The notes under the pieces were generated by a model. It worked only from the letters and a program-made list of their open reading frames with translations. It was not told where the DNA came from and ran no database searches. Of a stretch of DNA of 64,000 nt, positions 32,691-45,900 are shown one piece after another. The position numbers and the translations under genes are program-made. How positions within the stretch are numbered: position 1 is the stretch's first letter; each line of letters starts with the position of its first letter. This stretch comes from Pyrenula massariospora (lineage: Eukaryota > Ascomycota > Eurotiomycetes > Pyrenulales > Pyrenulaceae): contig JAGFMI010000002.1 of the NCBI GenBank assembly GCA_021030905.1, positions 1,860,001-1,924,000 on the forward strand, written 5' to 3'.

Positions 32691-34599
32691 TATAGTTTAT
32701 TAAACAAATATTTTAAAAGTTGTGCAAATACTTAAGGAGTTAATAAAGACAAAAAATAAAATAAACCTTAAAGAAAGAAATTGAAATACACCAAGCCAAT
32801 TTACCGATGAGGAAATCCAAATTTAAAAAGAATTATCGCTATATAACTACACAGTATTAAAGGACAATGAAGTTATACAACTAAAAAAAATAAAAAAAAA
32901 GGCTGATTTATTTAAACGACATAATAAAAAGTGGAAAATATACATTAAAAATGAACACTATTTGGTTATCCTAAAATAATATGGAAAGAATTCATATTTC
33001 AACAAACAAAACCTTTTCCATAAAAAAATTCATTAAAATAAATATGTATATAAAAAATGCACATTTTATTAAACAGCAAAAAAAAAATTTAAAAAACTGC
33101 GTTACAAAAAGGCGTGTATAAAGATATAAAAAAAATATAAAAACAAAAAATATCTATACCATTTACGCGACAAAAGAGTCAACATTTATTTCTTTAAAGA
33201 AATAGAAACTTTCAACCAAATAATACAAACCATTGAACAAAAACAACTTTAAGGATATTAATTAGGAAATTGGAAATTATGTTTATCAAATAAATGCGAA
33301 GTTTATTAACCTTAAAAAATTATGTACAGAGTTAGAAAGGTCAAAGATGAATATTTAATTATTAAACAACAAAATAATACGGCACACTTACAGCAGCAAT
33401 ATTTTTTTATTATTTTAAATTAACAAAAACAAAAAATAATATAGAGATTAACATTATAAATTTAAAAAGCTACATTACAACAACTAATGTTAAAAATAAT
33501 ACTTAAATTAAATGCTTAGTATTACCGAATCATAAAAATCTACATAGAATAAACAATGTATTAAAAAACGCACCTAAAAATGAAACATATAAATATATTT
33601 TGAATCTACTGTTCTATCAATTTGTATAAAAATTATTTAAAGGATAAATGTGTGCAGAATCTATTTCCTAGTAATTTGTAAATTTAACATAAAGAAAAAT
33701 GAAGAAACCGAACTAATAACAAATATATCCAGTTGTCTTAACACATTTATGTAAATAAACCCTTTTATCAGCAACACAGCGCAGATATATAGTAATACTT
33801 TTAAAAATATGGACTGTAGGAAAAGTTTGAAGAATTGGACGAAGAAAATTTCAAAAAAATAAAAAATGAATCCTCCAATCAACAAACCGAAAAGGAGAGG
33901 TTTACATTATGGCCCCAAAATAACTAATAAATACCGAAAGCGCACACACCATATAGAAAAAGATTATCTTTTAAAGACAAAGAATAAAAGCCTTAATTAA
34001 CTTTAAAGCTACAGCAAATTTAATATCTTAAAGGTGTATAAACGAGTTAAAAATTTTGACAAAAAAAAAGATCAAAATGTATAACATGTTAATTGCCAAA
34101 AGAAACAATTTAAAAATACAAAAAATATTAATCAAGATAAAACCATTACAATATAAAATAAACGGCCATATTAAAACAATATATTTAAATATTATGATAA
34201 TGACAGTTAACTAAATAATTCTTAATATATTATAATTATAAAAGTATAATCTGAATATTGATTGGTAAATAAAAAAGTTCAAATTAAAAAAGTGTAATTA
34301 TATAACTATGTAAAAATCTGCGTAATGCTGTAATATATTAATAAATAAAAAAGACAATAAAGAAATACCTTAGAAAGCCCCCCTTTTAAAATTAAATAAT
34401 TTCGCGAAATGAAGATTAACTTTTTTTAACAACTTAAAAAAATAAAGTTGCAATAAAAATAAAATATTAAAAAAATATATAATTTTAATAATACCTTAAA
34501 AATACACTGTGTGAAGCAAATTATTTAAAAAAGAAATAAATATAAGTGCATTACCAGAACATTAATTATAAAATTATGAAATTAAATTATAACTAAAAA

Positions 34600-35340
34600 A
34601 GGAACTTATATTCAGACCTATATATAAATTATTTAAAAAAGAATTTAATATTTTATGAGACTATATATAAAACAACCTAAAAAAGGAATTTATTAAAAAA
34701 TTTGAATCACCTGCAGGCTTACCTATTTTATTTGTACTAAAAAGACAAAATGAAAAATTACAACTATGTATAAACTATCAAAAATTTAACAAAATCATTA
34801 TCAAAAATAAATATTTACTGTTTAATATTGCAAAAATAAGGGACAGATTGTAGGGCGCAAAATACTTTATTAAATTGAATTAACAAAGAGTTTATAATTT
34901 CATATATATAAAAAAAAGAGAAGAGTGAAAAACAGCCTTCAAAACAAAATATAAACACTATAAATATTGAGTAATACCATTTAAATTTATAAATATATCA
35001 ACCATTTGCCAAATATTGATAAACAACTTATTGAAACCCTTCTTAAATAATTTTGTTATCACTTATCTGAATAATATTTTTATTTATTTTAAAGATCTCA
35101 AAACACATAAAGAACAAGTTAAACAAATTCTTCAAAAACTAGCTGGCGCAAAGCTGCAATTAAAATTTAAAAAATGTAAATTCCACAAAACTAAAATTGA
35201 ATTTTTAAAACACATTGTAAAAAAGAACAGTATACATATTAACCCTGAAAAAAGTAAAATTATTAAAAAATGGTTAAAACCAATAACGGTAATTAAAATA
35301 CAGACTTTTTTAAAATTTTGTAACTTTAATTGACAGTTTA
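34600..35340 (+). pseudogene. Reverse transcriptase remnant (type-A Ty3/Gypsy)
   Basis: Motifs in order: SPAGLPILFVLKRQ, LCINYQKFNKI, YKHYKY, IPFKFINISTICQ, then VITYLNNIFIYF (canonical YLDDILIYS, with both catalytic aspartates changed to asparagine) and LKFKKCKFHKTKIEFLKHIV. The residual ORF 35016-35333 covers the catalytic part. Stops upstream and loss of the DD pair make it inactive. Confidence 0.85.
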
Positions 35341-36040
35341 TTAAAAAGTATTTTCACAAGGCAGAACTATTAATCAAATTGATTAAAAAAGATTATAAAT
35401 ATAAATAAAGTTTAAAACAGCAAAAAGTATTTAATTAATTAATACAATTTTATATAAAAGCTTTAGTACTGATTATATTTAAGGTAAATTAACCAAGCCA
35501 AGTGGAAATAAATACATCAAATTTAACTATAAAAGTTTATTTTACACAATTATAAAACAAAAAACAATATTTAGTAACATATTATTTAAAAAAGTTAATT
35601 TCAGTAAAACAAAATTATGATATTTATAATAAAAAGTTATTAATAATAATAATGGCACTCAAATATTAATAAATATATATAAAAAGTGTCTCAAAGTTAA
35701 ACATTTTCATAAACCATAAAAATTTAGCCACATTTATAACTACAAAACAGTTAAATAAAAGGTAGATTTAATAATTAGAACTTTTAAAACAGTATAAATT
35801 TAAAATATATTATTAACTAAGCAAAAAAAACAGATAAACGGACACACTTAACTGAAAAAAAAATTATATAATAAAAAAAATCATTGAACAAATTATATTG
35901 AAAAAAAATTCAAATAAAAATTTTAGTCCAAATTAAATTATCAACATTGCTACACAGAAGTATAACAAAAAACAAAAACTATAAAATAACAAAAAAGTAA
36001 AATTTATAATTTTAAAAAAGTTAATAAAAAATATTATACA

Positions 36041-36480
36041 ACAACACCACAACTTATTTATATATAAACATTTAGAAATCAACAACACTATTAAACTAAT
36101 ACAAAGAATTTATTAAATGTCAAAACTAAAATAACGGGTTAAAAATTACATTAAAAAATGTACATCATGTTAAAAAAACAAAATTAATAAATCTCTTTAT
36201 ATATTAGTAACAGTATAAAAAAGATCTATGAAATTATAAAAAAGTATTAAAATTAACTTCATTATTAAATTATCATTATTAAATAGATATAATTTAATCA
36301 TTGTAATAATAAATAAATATATTAAATATATAATCTTTAAACTATTTAAAGAAAACTATACCGCACCACAAATAACAAAAATTATTATAAATTTAATGAT
36401 ACAGTATTTTGAATTCCCAATACAGATTACATCCAACAAAAACAAATTATTTACATTTCAGTACTGAAAGATGGTGACAT
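36041..36480 (+). pseudogene. Integrase remnant (zinc finger and core)
   Basis: An HHCC-type finger is readable (NTIKLIQRIY, KNYIKKCTSC), followed by core-like sequence (KENYTAPQITKIIINLMIQY region near 36,350-36,410). It is interrupted by several stops. Position and order fit the integrase of a Ty3/Gypsy element. Confidence 0.65.
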
Positions 36481-37068
36481 TAAAATTAAAAATTAAATTA
36501 AAAATGTTTACAGCATTTTATCTATAAATAAATAGATAAATAAAAAAAACCAACTAAATATTAAAAAACTGATTACACTATTACCTTTTTACAAATATAA
36601 ATAATTAAAATAAACAATTACTAATAACACAACTATGCTACAATAATAAGAGAAGTAATATAACTAAACATTCTCTTTATAAGATAAACTTCGGAAGACA
36701 CCTATGTCTTTTGAAAAATTTACTACAAAGGGAAACCGCTAAAACAGCAATATAAAGAGTTTAACAAATTCAACAAAAACTTTACCAAGAACACAGAGAA
36801 AAACAAACAAAGGGTCCTCAACTGAAGAAGGAGGATAAAGTTTATCTCTCTACAAAGAATTTAAAGACCCTGCGGCTTAACAAAAAAATGGATTATAAAT
36901 AGATCGAATCCTTCAAAATCAAATAAAATAAGAAATCAGCAATTTATAAACTGAAGTTATTAAACAATATTTAAATATATTCTGTATTCAATATTAAACT
37001 TTTAAAATCAGTACACCCTAAAACCCCAATCTAAAAAACATTCCGTTATAAAACTCAAAAAAAAAATA

Positions 37069-37185
37069 TATATGAGGTGAAATGAATATTAACAAATAAA
37101 GGTTAAAACTATTTCATTAAGTGGAAAGGCTACCCTACCTTTAAAAATATATAAAAACCGATATCCCACCTTATTAATTATTAAC
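37069..37185 (+). pseudogene. Chromodomain remnant
   Basis: The plus frame reads YEVK-stop-ILTNKG, NYFIKWKGYPTFKN, then KPISHL. This is the chromodomain signature (aromatic residues, VKWKGYP, W-E-P) with a tryptophan codon changed to stop. It places the element among chromoviruses, which in other fungi use this domain to target histone marks. Confidence 0.8.
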
Positions 37186-37826
37186 TGTTGTTGCAGCGCT
37201 ACCACCTTTAATAAAAAAAAGAATATCTACAACAACCAACTCCGTTAAAAATTTATTAATATTCTGTAAAGACATTTAAATAAGATCCTTAAGAACTAAC
37301 TACTAATCGGAAAGGTCTGTCCGTTCTTCACTATTATAACCCTCAACCTCTACCCGTTTTTAAACTTCTGCGTCCAATTCCTTCACTAAATATATTACTT
37401 TAATATCCATCCGACGCTCGGTCAGTGCCAAAATTTTTTAAAAATATTTCAGGCGCGTGCAATACTTCATCATTTAAATTATGGTTTACTCTTCTCATTG
37501 CTCTTTTTAAACAATCTTTACCTTAGTCGAGTTGTGAATACAATTTAAAATTTTTTACAATACAGTAATGCAAAATTTATTATTTTAAATACACTCAGCG
37601 CAATACATAAATTTAAAAGATATTATAATACAGTTGAAATAGTTACAGCAATAAAACTAACAAAAAAGAACTGTTAAATAACCAATTAATAAAATAACAC
37701 AGTGAAGGCGGAAAAATTAAAAAGTTGAAGAAAAAGACATTTTAAAAAACAAAATAAATAAAAAACATTCCGTTTATATATAATATAAATAATTTTCGGG
37801 ATAAAAATTTACAGAGGAAAGGTGGA

Positions 37827-38197
37827 TGTTGTAACCCCTCCTAAAGAAATTTTAAACGGTACTTATACCATCCAATAAAGTAACACTAAAAATCACATAA
37901 CTAATAATTTATACTACTAAAAAATAACAACCATAATTAACAGAAATGATAGCCACAGCTATCACCAACCCTAATATTTGGTTATCAACATATAATATAT
38001 AAAAATTAACTTCGCCCCTTCTTTCTGAATGAAAACATATTCAACTTAAATAATTAAACACCTAATTAATTATAAGAGTACTAAACTACCCTTATAAACT
38101 TTTCACAAATATTTCTTCCCTGACTTAACCCTAAATTATCCTTTGAGAACCAACCCACACAAATATCTTCCGGTAACCCAAAAATACCTACATAACA
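37827..38197 (+). repeat. Type-A 3' LTR (371 bp), right flank exchanged
   Basis: It starts TGTTGTAACCCC and ends TAACA. The five bases after it are CATTG, the reverse complement of the CAATG that follows the inverted LTR at 48466-48836. This LTR is the inferred left breakpoint of the inversion. Confidence 0.85.
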
Positions 38198-38200
38198 CAT

Positions 38201-38592
38201 TGTTACGTAGATACTTCTAGGTTACCGGAAGGTACTTGCGTAAATTGGTTCTTAAAGGATAGCTCAAGGTTAAGTTAAGAAAAAATATTTATAAAAAGAC
38301 CACAAAGATAGTTCAGTACTTTTGTAATTAATTAGATATCTAATTATTTAAATTAAATATATCTTTGTGCCTATAAGGAATGTGAAATCGATTACTATAT
38401 ATTTTTACTTAAAATTATACAGGTAGTCTTTTTAAATTGCTGAGATTCCGACTGACAATTTAAATTATAAAAATAAATCGCTCGGGTGAACAAAGCGATT
38501 TCTCTGAACAATTTTTATTATATAATCAGGGTTATTCTAATGTAACTATGCCGAAGGTACAAGTAAAAATGTTTGGCGCCATGTCCGTAACA
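38201..38592 (-). repeat. Type-B solo LTR (392 bp), inside the pogo element
   Basis: Inverted copy of 30794-31185. On its minus-strand upstream side lies ATGTG (plus CACAT, 38593-38597). The matching ATGTG is found at 48839-48843, next to the remaining pogo terminus. It therefore inserted into the pogo element before the inversion separated the two sides. Confidence 0.8.
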
Positions 38593-40415
38593 CACATTCT
38601 CTATCAACCTTTTATACTTTACATAAATTAATTTAGCTATATTGTATAAAATTAAATATAATTATTTATTTTTTTTTTTTTCAAAAAATAGCTAATTTAT
38701 TTAACAGGTTTACATATTATAATTAAATTTTTTACAATTATTATAATACCGAACACGCGATTTAGTTTTTTTTATATAATTTCTCTCTTTATATATATTT
38801 CTCTCTTTAATTTTAATAATATTTTTCTCTTTCCGAATCGCATCAGTTTTTAGTATATTAAATGATTTTTTAAATTATAGTTGAATTTTTTTAGTTTTTT
38901 AGTATTTATTTAATATCTTATTTACTGTACAAAATTTTCGATTCTCTATTTTAAAAAGAATTAATTTATATATTAATTTTAAGATTTTTTTTATCTATAT
39001 GTCAATTAACTCATATAAATAAATTAAAAAGCTATTTTAATAATTGATAATTTTAAATTTTAAATTTATAAAACTTTATACAATCTTAATTGCTATATTT
39101 AGTATTTTTTATTTTTAAAAAGTAGCTATTATTAGTTAAAAATTTATTAGTGTAAATATTTTTGATTTAAAATTTAAATAAAAAATTATTATTTCAAAAT
39201 TATATAAAATAAAGTTAACTATTTAAAAACCAGCTTTAATATTTTCTGAATCTATAAAATTAAAAAAAGTTTATTTGAATGCAGAAAAGAAGTTATTTTT
39301 AATTATATAGATTATATATATCTATATTATTTGCTCAATTTCTTTACTATATAAAATCTTTAACGGGTTGAAACAGTTCAAATCAAAAGGTTAAAAAATA
39401 TAAAATAAATAAAAGGGCATACAAAGTGCGATAATATTTTATTTTTTATAATAATTATTAAAATCAATGAAGCGGTGGTTATTATAGCTGTTAAAAATAA
39501 AAAATTAATATTTATCTATTATACGAGATCTAGTACACTGTTCAAAATATTCTAATTAATTTAAATCTATTTTATTTGTAGTTCAGCCATTTTCGCTCGA
39601 GTGAATTCTCTATTTATTTAAAAATTAACCGTTAATGTACCAAAAAAGAAGATAATATTTATTTTTAATAATAATATATAAAAATATCGACTAACTATCC
39701 GCGCACACGTTTTAAATTATTAAAATTTATTTTTAATTGTCAGGCTGCTTTATATAAGATCTATTATACCGATTAAAGATAATTATAATTTTTATATGCG
39801 ATAATATATCTATTAGAAAATTAATTTTATCAAAATTATAAATATCCCCATCGATGATTTTATATTTCGCGATTATATTTCGCACAAGTGCAAATTAAGT
39901 TCATACAATCTCAAAATCTTCGGCTAAAATTTTTTAATAATTAATTCGACATCAAAAACGCGTAAAAAGGATAGATTAACATTGTATAAAGTTCTCTGTT
40001 TATTATAATCCGATACAGATCACGTCGCATGTTTTGAGGAGATGATTGGCTATATCTTGTACATCTTTAAACCGAAGCGGAAATCCTCGCTTGATTAAAT
40101 TAATAATCTGTTTAAAAATCACTGTCTTTTTTAGTTTAATTATTTTCTTCAAATTGAATAAAGTTTCGCATCAATATATTTTGTTAGCGTGTTGATGACA
40201 AAGAATAGTTTCAAAAATTATATAGATCTTTGCTGCATCTCGTACGGAGAGCCGTAAATCTTTTTTAAAAACTTCGATAGCAAGAATAATACGTCTTTCT
40301 TTTGTATAAAATTTCATATTCGTACGAGAAGAAATATAGTAGTAAAGATAAAGGGCGATAAAATAATAAAAAGTGTGTCACTCGCTATGATGCGCCACTT
40401 GTTATGCAGGTACGT
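38593..40415 (-). mobile_element. Fot1/pogo-type (Tc1-mariner superfamily) transposon remnant
   Basis: The minus strand carries a DDE transposase with RIP stops: ERRIILAIEVFKKDLRLSVR (helix-turn-helix region), RGFPLRFKDVQDIANHLL, IIAKYKIIDGDIYNFDKINF (canonical YNFDETGF), SSENG-stop-TTNKIDLN (canonical TNGWTTNEIGLEW), LEYFEQCTRSR and a typical C-terminal tail. The 5' end is at 40415, with terminal sequence ACGTACCTGCATAACAAGTG on the minus strand, next to the TA at 40416-40417. The matching right terminus lies at 48839-48881 because the element is split by the inversion. It is inactive. Confidence 0.8.
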
Positions 40416-42312
40416 TATATTATTTATTCTAAATATAAATTGTATAGAGAGAGCTATTATTAAAATTTTCCTTAAATTTAATTTTATTAACTATAGTTTT
40501 AAGCTGTTTCAGGTTATACTTTTTAAAATATATTATTTTTTAGTACCATAGTTAATTTATAAATTTATCTATAACTATATAAACAATAAGTGTTTATTTT
40601 TAAGAGTTTAAATTAAAAATTAAAAGGCTATCTTTTTCGCGGGATCTATAAATAAAGATAGTTTTTTTTTTAATAATTTTAAATAAAAATTTCTCGGAGC
40701 TATATCAGTCCACATTATATTTTTTATTAAATAATAAGTTTTGCGATATTAAAGATGCTAAATCATTAATATTATAGATAATTTTTTTAAAGAACAGTTT
40801 TTTTATATCTTTAATGTATAGAGTTCCGGAGTCTATTTTACTTGTATAAATAAAATCTTTATTAAGGCCGAGAAACTATATTAATTGTAAAAAATTAAAA
40901 AAGAAAAAGAAAGAATGATTATTGGTGATATAATATAAATATTTAAAATTAAATATTTAGAAAGTTTTAATATTAATTATATAGGCGGTAAGGAATTTAA
41001 AATTAAGCTTTTAAAAAAAATTTATAGCTGCGAATTTAATTTATTTTGATATCAAAAATTTTTCCTAAGCTTAAACTACTTTCTGTTTTTTTTTTTAATA
41101 TTTTATTGTATCTAATAGGCTTTATATTTAGTAGAATTTTTTTAAAACAATTATTAATAATATGCCCAAATTTATTATAATAAAAAAAAATATAAAATTT
41201 GCGAGATTTCTTTATTTAAACAGTTTATATAGCGAAGTTTATTAAATTAATTAAAAATTTTAACGGTATAAATTTTTAGTATTTAGCAACTCTTAATAAA
41301 ATTTAATTTAAAATTATAAATAATTCTCCTTCAGCATTTATAATATTATAATTATTAGTAAAACTTATTTTTTAGGTATTCCAACTTGATTTAAATTTTT
41401 TTAAGAATTTCTAAATAATTTATATTTTAAATAAAGTAAATTTCAGTTTTATTAAAATAGTATTAATAATAATTTTGCAGAATTCTTAAATATATTTAAA
41501 AATATATTTTTATATTTTGATAGGGAGTATTTTTCGAAACGGTTATAAATCTTTTTAAATTTAATTAAATTATAAATTTTATAGTGTATTTTGACAGTAT
41601 CCTAAATTTCTTTAATATAAATAAAAAATTTTATTTTTAGTTAAGATTTTTTTTATATATATATTTTTATATATATTGCCGCCTTTTTATTTATTTTAAT
41701 TTAATATTTTAAATTTTTTTAAGCAGCAGTTTTGGCAGCCGCTGTAAATTTAATATTTAATAATTAAAATTAATACTAATTTTCAATAATTCAGTATATT
41801 TTATTAAATTGAAAATTAATAAATATTTGTTTTATTTATTATTTATAATTTTCTAAACTTTTTAATTTAAGGTTTGTAAATATAAAGAGCTTAATTTTAT
41901 TATAGCTAAATATTTAATAGGAAAGATAGATAGATTCGAAAGATAAAGTAAAAATAAAATAGTTGAAATGTTAAAGAGTTTTAACTGTAGATAGATAATA
42001 AGAAGTTTTAGAGAGTGTTTCCGAAGATGGTTGTTAATTAATTAGTTGTAGATTAATTAGTTAAGGTGGAATATAATTTTGAACCGTAGATTTTTTAGAG
42101 TTAGAAAAGGAGGATTTCGAGGTAGAAGTTTCGTTGTTAGTAGGTAGAAATATTTTAAAGAATTGGAAATCGGATATTATGTATCTAGATAAGTAATATA
42201 AAAATAGATGGTAAAGATATAAATAATAAGTAAAATATAATATAATGCTAACAGTAATAGATACAATAGGATTTATAAATAATAGTAATAGAGAGTTAAA
42301 TAAGTAGGTAAA
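40416..42312 (-). other. Unclassified RIP-decayed transposon DNA
   Basis: In the pre-inversion layout this belongs to the outermost element, between the TTTAC of the type-B element and the TA of the pogo element. The only readable motif is a minus-strand zinc-knuckle-like stretch near 41,150-41,210 (YYNKFGHIINNCFK). The 41,900-42,300 part is purine-rich on the plus strand. Confidence 0.4.
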
Positions 42313-42704
42313 TGTTATGTAGGTACTTTTAAATTACCGAAAGGTACTCGCGTAGGTTGATTCTTAAGGAATAATTTAAAATTAAATTAAGAAAAAATAT
42401 TTATAAAAAAATCACAAGGGTAGTTCAATACTTTTATAATTAATTAAATATTTAGCTATTTAAATTGAATATATCTTTATACCCATAAAGAATGTGAAGT
42501 CAATTTTTATATATTTTTATTTAAAATTATACAGATAGCCCTTTTAAATCACTGAGATTTTAACTAACGATTTAAATTGCAGAGACAAATTACTCGGGTA
42601 AACAGAGCGACTTTTCCGGGCAACTTTTATTATATAATTAAAGTTATTCTGGTGTAATTATGTTGAAAGTACAAATAGAAGTATTTAACATCATGTCCAT
42701 AACA
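42313..42704 (-). repeat. Type-B LTR, 3' copy (392 bp), now inverted
   Basis: Same length as the other type-B LTRs. A purine-rich tract (minus strand GGAAGAAAAGCAAG, just right of 42704) precedes it, as expected for a 3' LTR. GTAAA at 42308-42312 is the reverse complement of the TTTAC before the 5' LTR at 30794. Confidence 0.85.
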
Positions 42705-43369
42705 CTTGCTTTTCTTCCGGTAAATTTTCGGCCCGAGAATTAACCTAATTCGGTATGTAAACAGAATTTATTCCATTAAATTTCTACAATGATGTCATCG
42801 ACCTTTATTTATTTTTGTATCTTTTTTAAAATTTCTTGTAAAGGTGTTAAAATATTTATTTTTTATTAATATTATTTCCACATTTAGAAATTCTGCATCA
42901 TTATATCCTCCAAATTTATTAAATGTGCTGAATATATTTAACTGGGTAAGCGGTGCATCAATATGTTCTAAAATAATTTTAACTGTACTCACTTTTCCTT
43001 TTGTGTGTAAATAGTGAAAGAGAAAAAAAAAAAAAAAAAACTTATGGCTTGTTTGCTGAAGTGTAGGGCGAAGCTTTGTTGTTTTCATTATATTTTACAA
43101 TTTATTGAACAACAAATGGAATAGAAAGCGGTTTGTTTAATGGAAAAATTAGTTTTTAAAAATTGTGAAAGGGAAAAATTAAATAATCTTTTTAATAATG
43201 AATAAATAAATGTCACAGTTAAACATAAACTTTAAGAGCTGGTAGCACTAAATACTAATTAAATTAACAATCTACTTAGTGGTTCGGTTGAAGCAGTGAA
43301 TCTGTTTAATTTTGTTAATAATATTATTGTATCAATAACCAACAGTTGACTAAATGCGGCAATGGTTCC

Positions 43370-43485
43370 TATATGTTTTTAAAAGTAGGATATCCTTTTC
43401 ACTTAATGAGGTAGCTTTAACCTTTATTTACCAATATTTATTCTACTTTATAAATGTCCTTTTTTTGAGTTTTATAACGGAATAT
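43370..43485 (-). pseudogene. Chromodomain remnant (type-B element)
   Basis: The minus frame reads ILVNKG, SYLIK-stop-KGYPTF, then EPLPHLVNCW. This is the same chromodomain signature as in the type-A element, with a tryptophan codon lost. Confidence 0.7.
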
Positions 43486-45329
43486 TTTTTAAATCGGAGT
43501 TTTAAAATGTGCTGGTTTTAAAAGTTCAATATTAAATATAGAATATATTTTTACATTGTTTAATAGCTTTAGTTTATAAACTACTGGTTTTTTTATTTAC
43601 TTGATTTTAAAAGGTTTAATTCATTAATAATCCATTTTCTTGTTAAATCGTAAGGTTTTTAAATTTTTTGTAAAGAGGTAAACTTTATCCCCCTCTTTCA
43701 ACTAAAAACTCTTTATCTCTTTGCTTTATTGTTACTGTAGCCTTTACTAAATTTGTTTAACCTTTTATACAGCTTTTTCAACTATGCCTTTTTTCAGAAA
43801 GTGTTTTGAAAGTCTTAAATATTTTCCAAAATTGGCCATATAGGGAGAATATTTAGTTGTATTATTCTTCCTATTATTGTAACATAACTATATCATTGAA
43901 AGTTGTTTTATTCAGTTGTCCATATTTGTAAACAAGTAATATCTTAACCAATTTTTCAAAGTTTAATTTGTTCTTTCTGTCTGTCCATTTGTTTGTAAAT
44001 AAAATATTATTAACATATTTAGTTTAATTTCTAGTTTCGATGTCATGATTCTTCAATAATGAAATATAAACAGTTTATTTTTATTCAATATTATTTATTT
44101 CGGGAATCCGAAATATTGTATCATTAAATTTATGATAATTTTTACCATTTGTGGTGTTGTGTAGGTTTCCTTAAAGAATTTAAAAACTACATACTTAGTG
44201 TACCTGTTGACAATTATCATAATTAAATTATAAACCTGTAATAAAAATAACTTTATAATAAAATTAATCTCAATGTTTTTTCATAATTTCATAAGTTTCT
44301 TCCACACTGTTATTAATATATATAGGGATTTGCTGATTTTATTCTTTTAATATAATGTACACTTTTCAATGTATTTTTTAATTTATTGTTTTAATTTTGG
44401 CACTTAATATTTCCACTATATTAATTTAATAATGTTGTTAATTTTTAAATATTTATATAATAATAAGTCGTAGTGTTGTCTGATAATTTTTTTCACTAAT
44501 TTTTTTAAAACTATAAGCTTTGTTCCCTAACTTTTTTAATTAATATTTCGAAGCTCACTTTGCTCATTTTTTCTTTATATAATAATATTAACAACTTAAT
44601 TCGGGCTGTAATTTTTATTTAAATTTTTTTTCAATATAAATTGTTCAATGACTTTTTTCATTATATAATTTTTTCTTCAATTAAGCGCGTCCGCTCAACT
44701 GTTTTCTTTATTTAATCAATAATATATTTTAAATTTATATTATTCTAAAAGTTCTGACTAATGAACCTATCTTCTATTTAATTATTTTGTCGTTGTAAAT
44801 GTTGCCAAATTTTTATAGTTTATAAATATATTAAGTTGCGAAACGCTTTCTGTGTATATTTATTAATATTTAAATGCTGCTACAATCATTAACAATTTTT
44901 TATTATAAATATTATAATTCTGTTTTACTGAAATTAACTTTTTTAAATAATACATTACTAAATATCTTTTTTTCTTTTGTAACTGTATAAAATAAATTTC
45001 TATAGTTAAATTTAACATATTTATTTTTAGCTAGTTTAATTAATTTACTTTAAATATAATTAGTACTAAGGCTTTTACACAAAATTGTACTAATTAGTTA
45101 AACGCTTTTTGCTGATTTTTTTTTTATTTATATTTATAATCCTTTTTAATTAATTTAATTAATAATTTTGCTTTGTGAAAATACTTTTTAATAAACTGTC
45201 AGTTGAAATTGCAAAATTTTAAAAAAATTTGTACTTCAATAACTATAGTTAATTTTAACCATTTTTTAATAACTTTATTTTTCTCAGGGTTAATTTTTAT
45301 GCTGTTCTGTTTAATAATATATTTTAAAA

Positions 45330-45900
45330 ATTTAACTTCAGTTTTGTAGAATTTATATTTCTTTAATTTAAATTGTAGCTATACGCTAACAAGTTTTTGT
45401 AAAATTTATTTAATCTGTTTTTTATATATTTTAAAATCTTTAAAATAGATAAATATATTATCTAAATAAGTAATAATAAAATTGTCTAAAAATAGTTTTA
45501 AAAAATTATTTATTAACATTTAACATGTAGTTGGTGTGTTTATAAATTCAAAGAATATTATTTAATATTTATAATGTCCATATTTTGTTTTAAAAGCCGT
45601 CTTTCATTCTTCGCCTTTTTTTATACATATTAAGTTATATGCTTTATACTGATTCAACTTTGTGAAGTATTTTACTTTTTATAACTTATTTTGCATTTCC
45701 GCGATGTTAAATAATAAATATTTATTTTTCACAATAATTTTATTGAGTTTTTTATAGTCCATACACAATTATAACTCTCCATTTTGTTCTTTAAATACAA
45801 ATAAAATAAATAAGCCTATAGGTGATTCAAATTTTTGAATAAATTCTTTTTTTAAATTATTTTAAATATAGTTTCGTAAAATACTAAATTCTTTTTTAAA
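45330..45900 (-). pseudogene. Reverse transcriptase remnant (type-B element)
   Basis: The minus frame near 45,445-45,490 reads DNFIITYLDNIFIYF, with the catalytic YLDD box changed to YLDN, followed by KDFKIYKKQIK and KYKFYKTEV. It is homologous to the type-A copy at 34,600-35,340. Confidence 0.8.

Larger units (their letters stand above)
31443..38197 (+). mobile_element. Type-A Ty3/Gypsy chromovirus, near full length, RIP-inactivated
   Basis: 6,755 bp with two 371-bp LTRs (31443-31813 and 37827-38197). A purine-rich tract (AGAGGAAAGGTGGA) sits just before the 3' LTR. Recognisable in order on the plus strand: a gag zinc knuckle (~32,621), reverse transcriptase (~34,600-35,340), integrase zinc finger and core (~36,041-36,480) and a chromodomain (~37,069-37,185). 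The gag, RT, integrase, chromodomain order defines a Ty3/Gypsy chromovirus. Every reading frame is full of stops. The left flank is ACTAC; the right flank is not ACTAC but CATTG, explained by the inversion described in the findings. Confidence 0.85.

Noticed and set aside
42795-43088. 97-codon minus-strand ORF as a gene
   Set aside because: It lies inside the RIP-decayed type-B element between the chromodomain and 3' LTR and contains a long phenylalanine run; a chance open frame.
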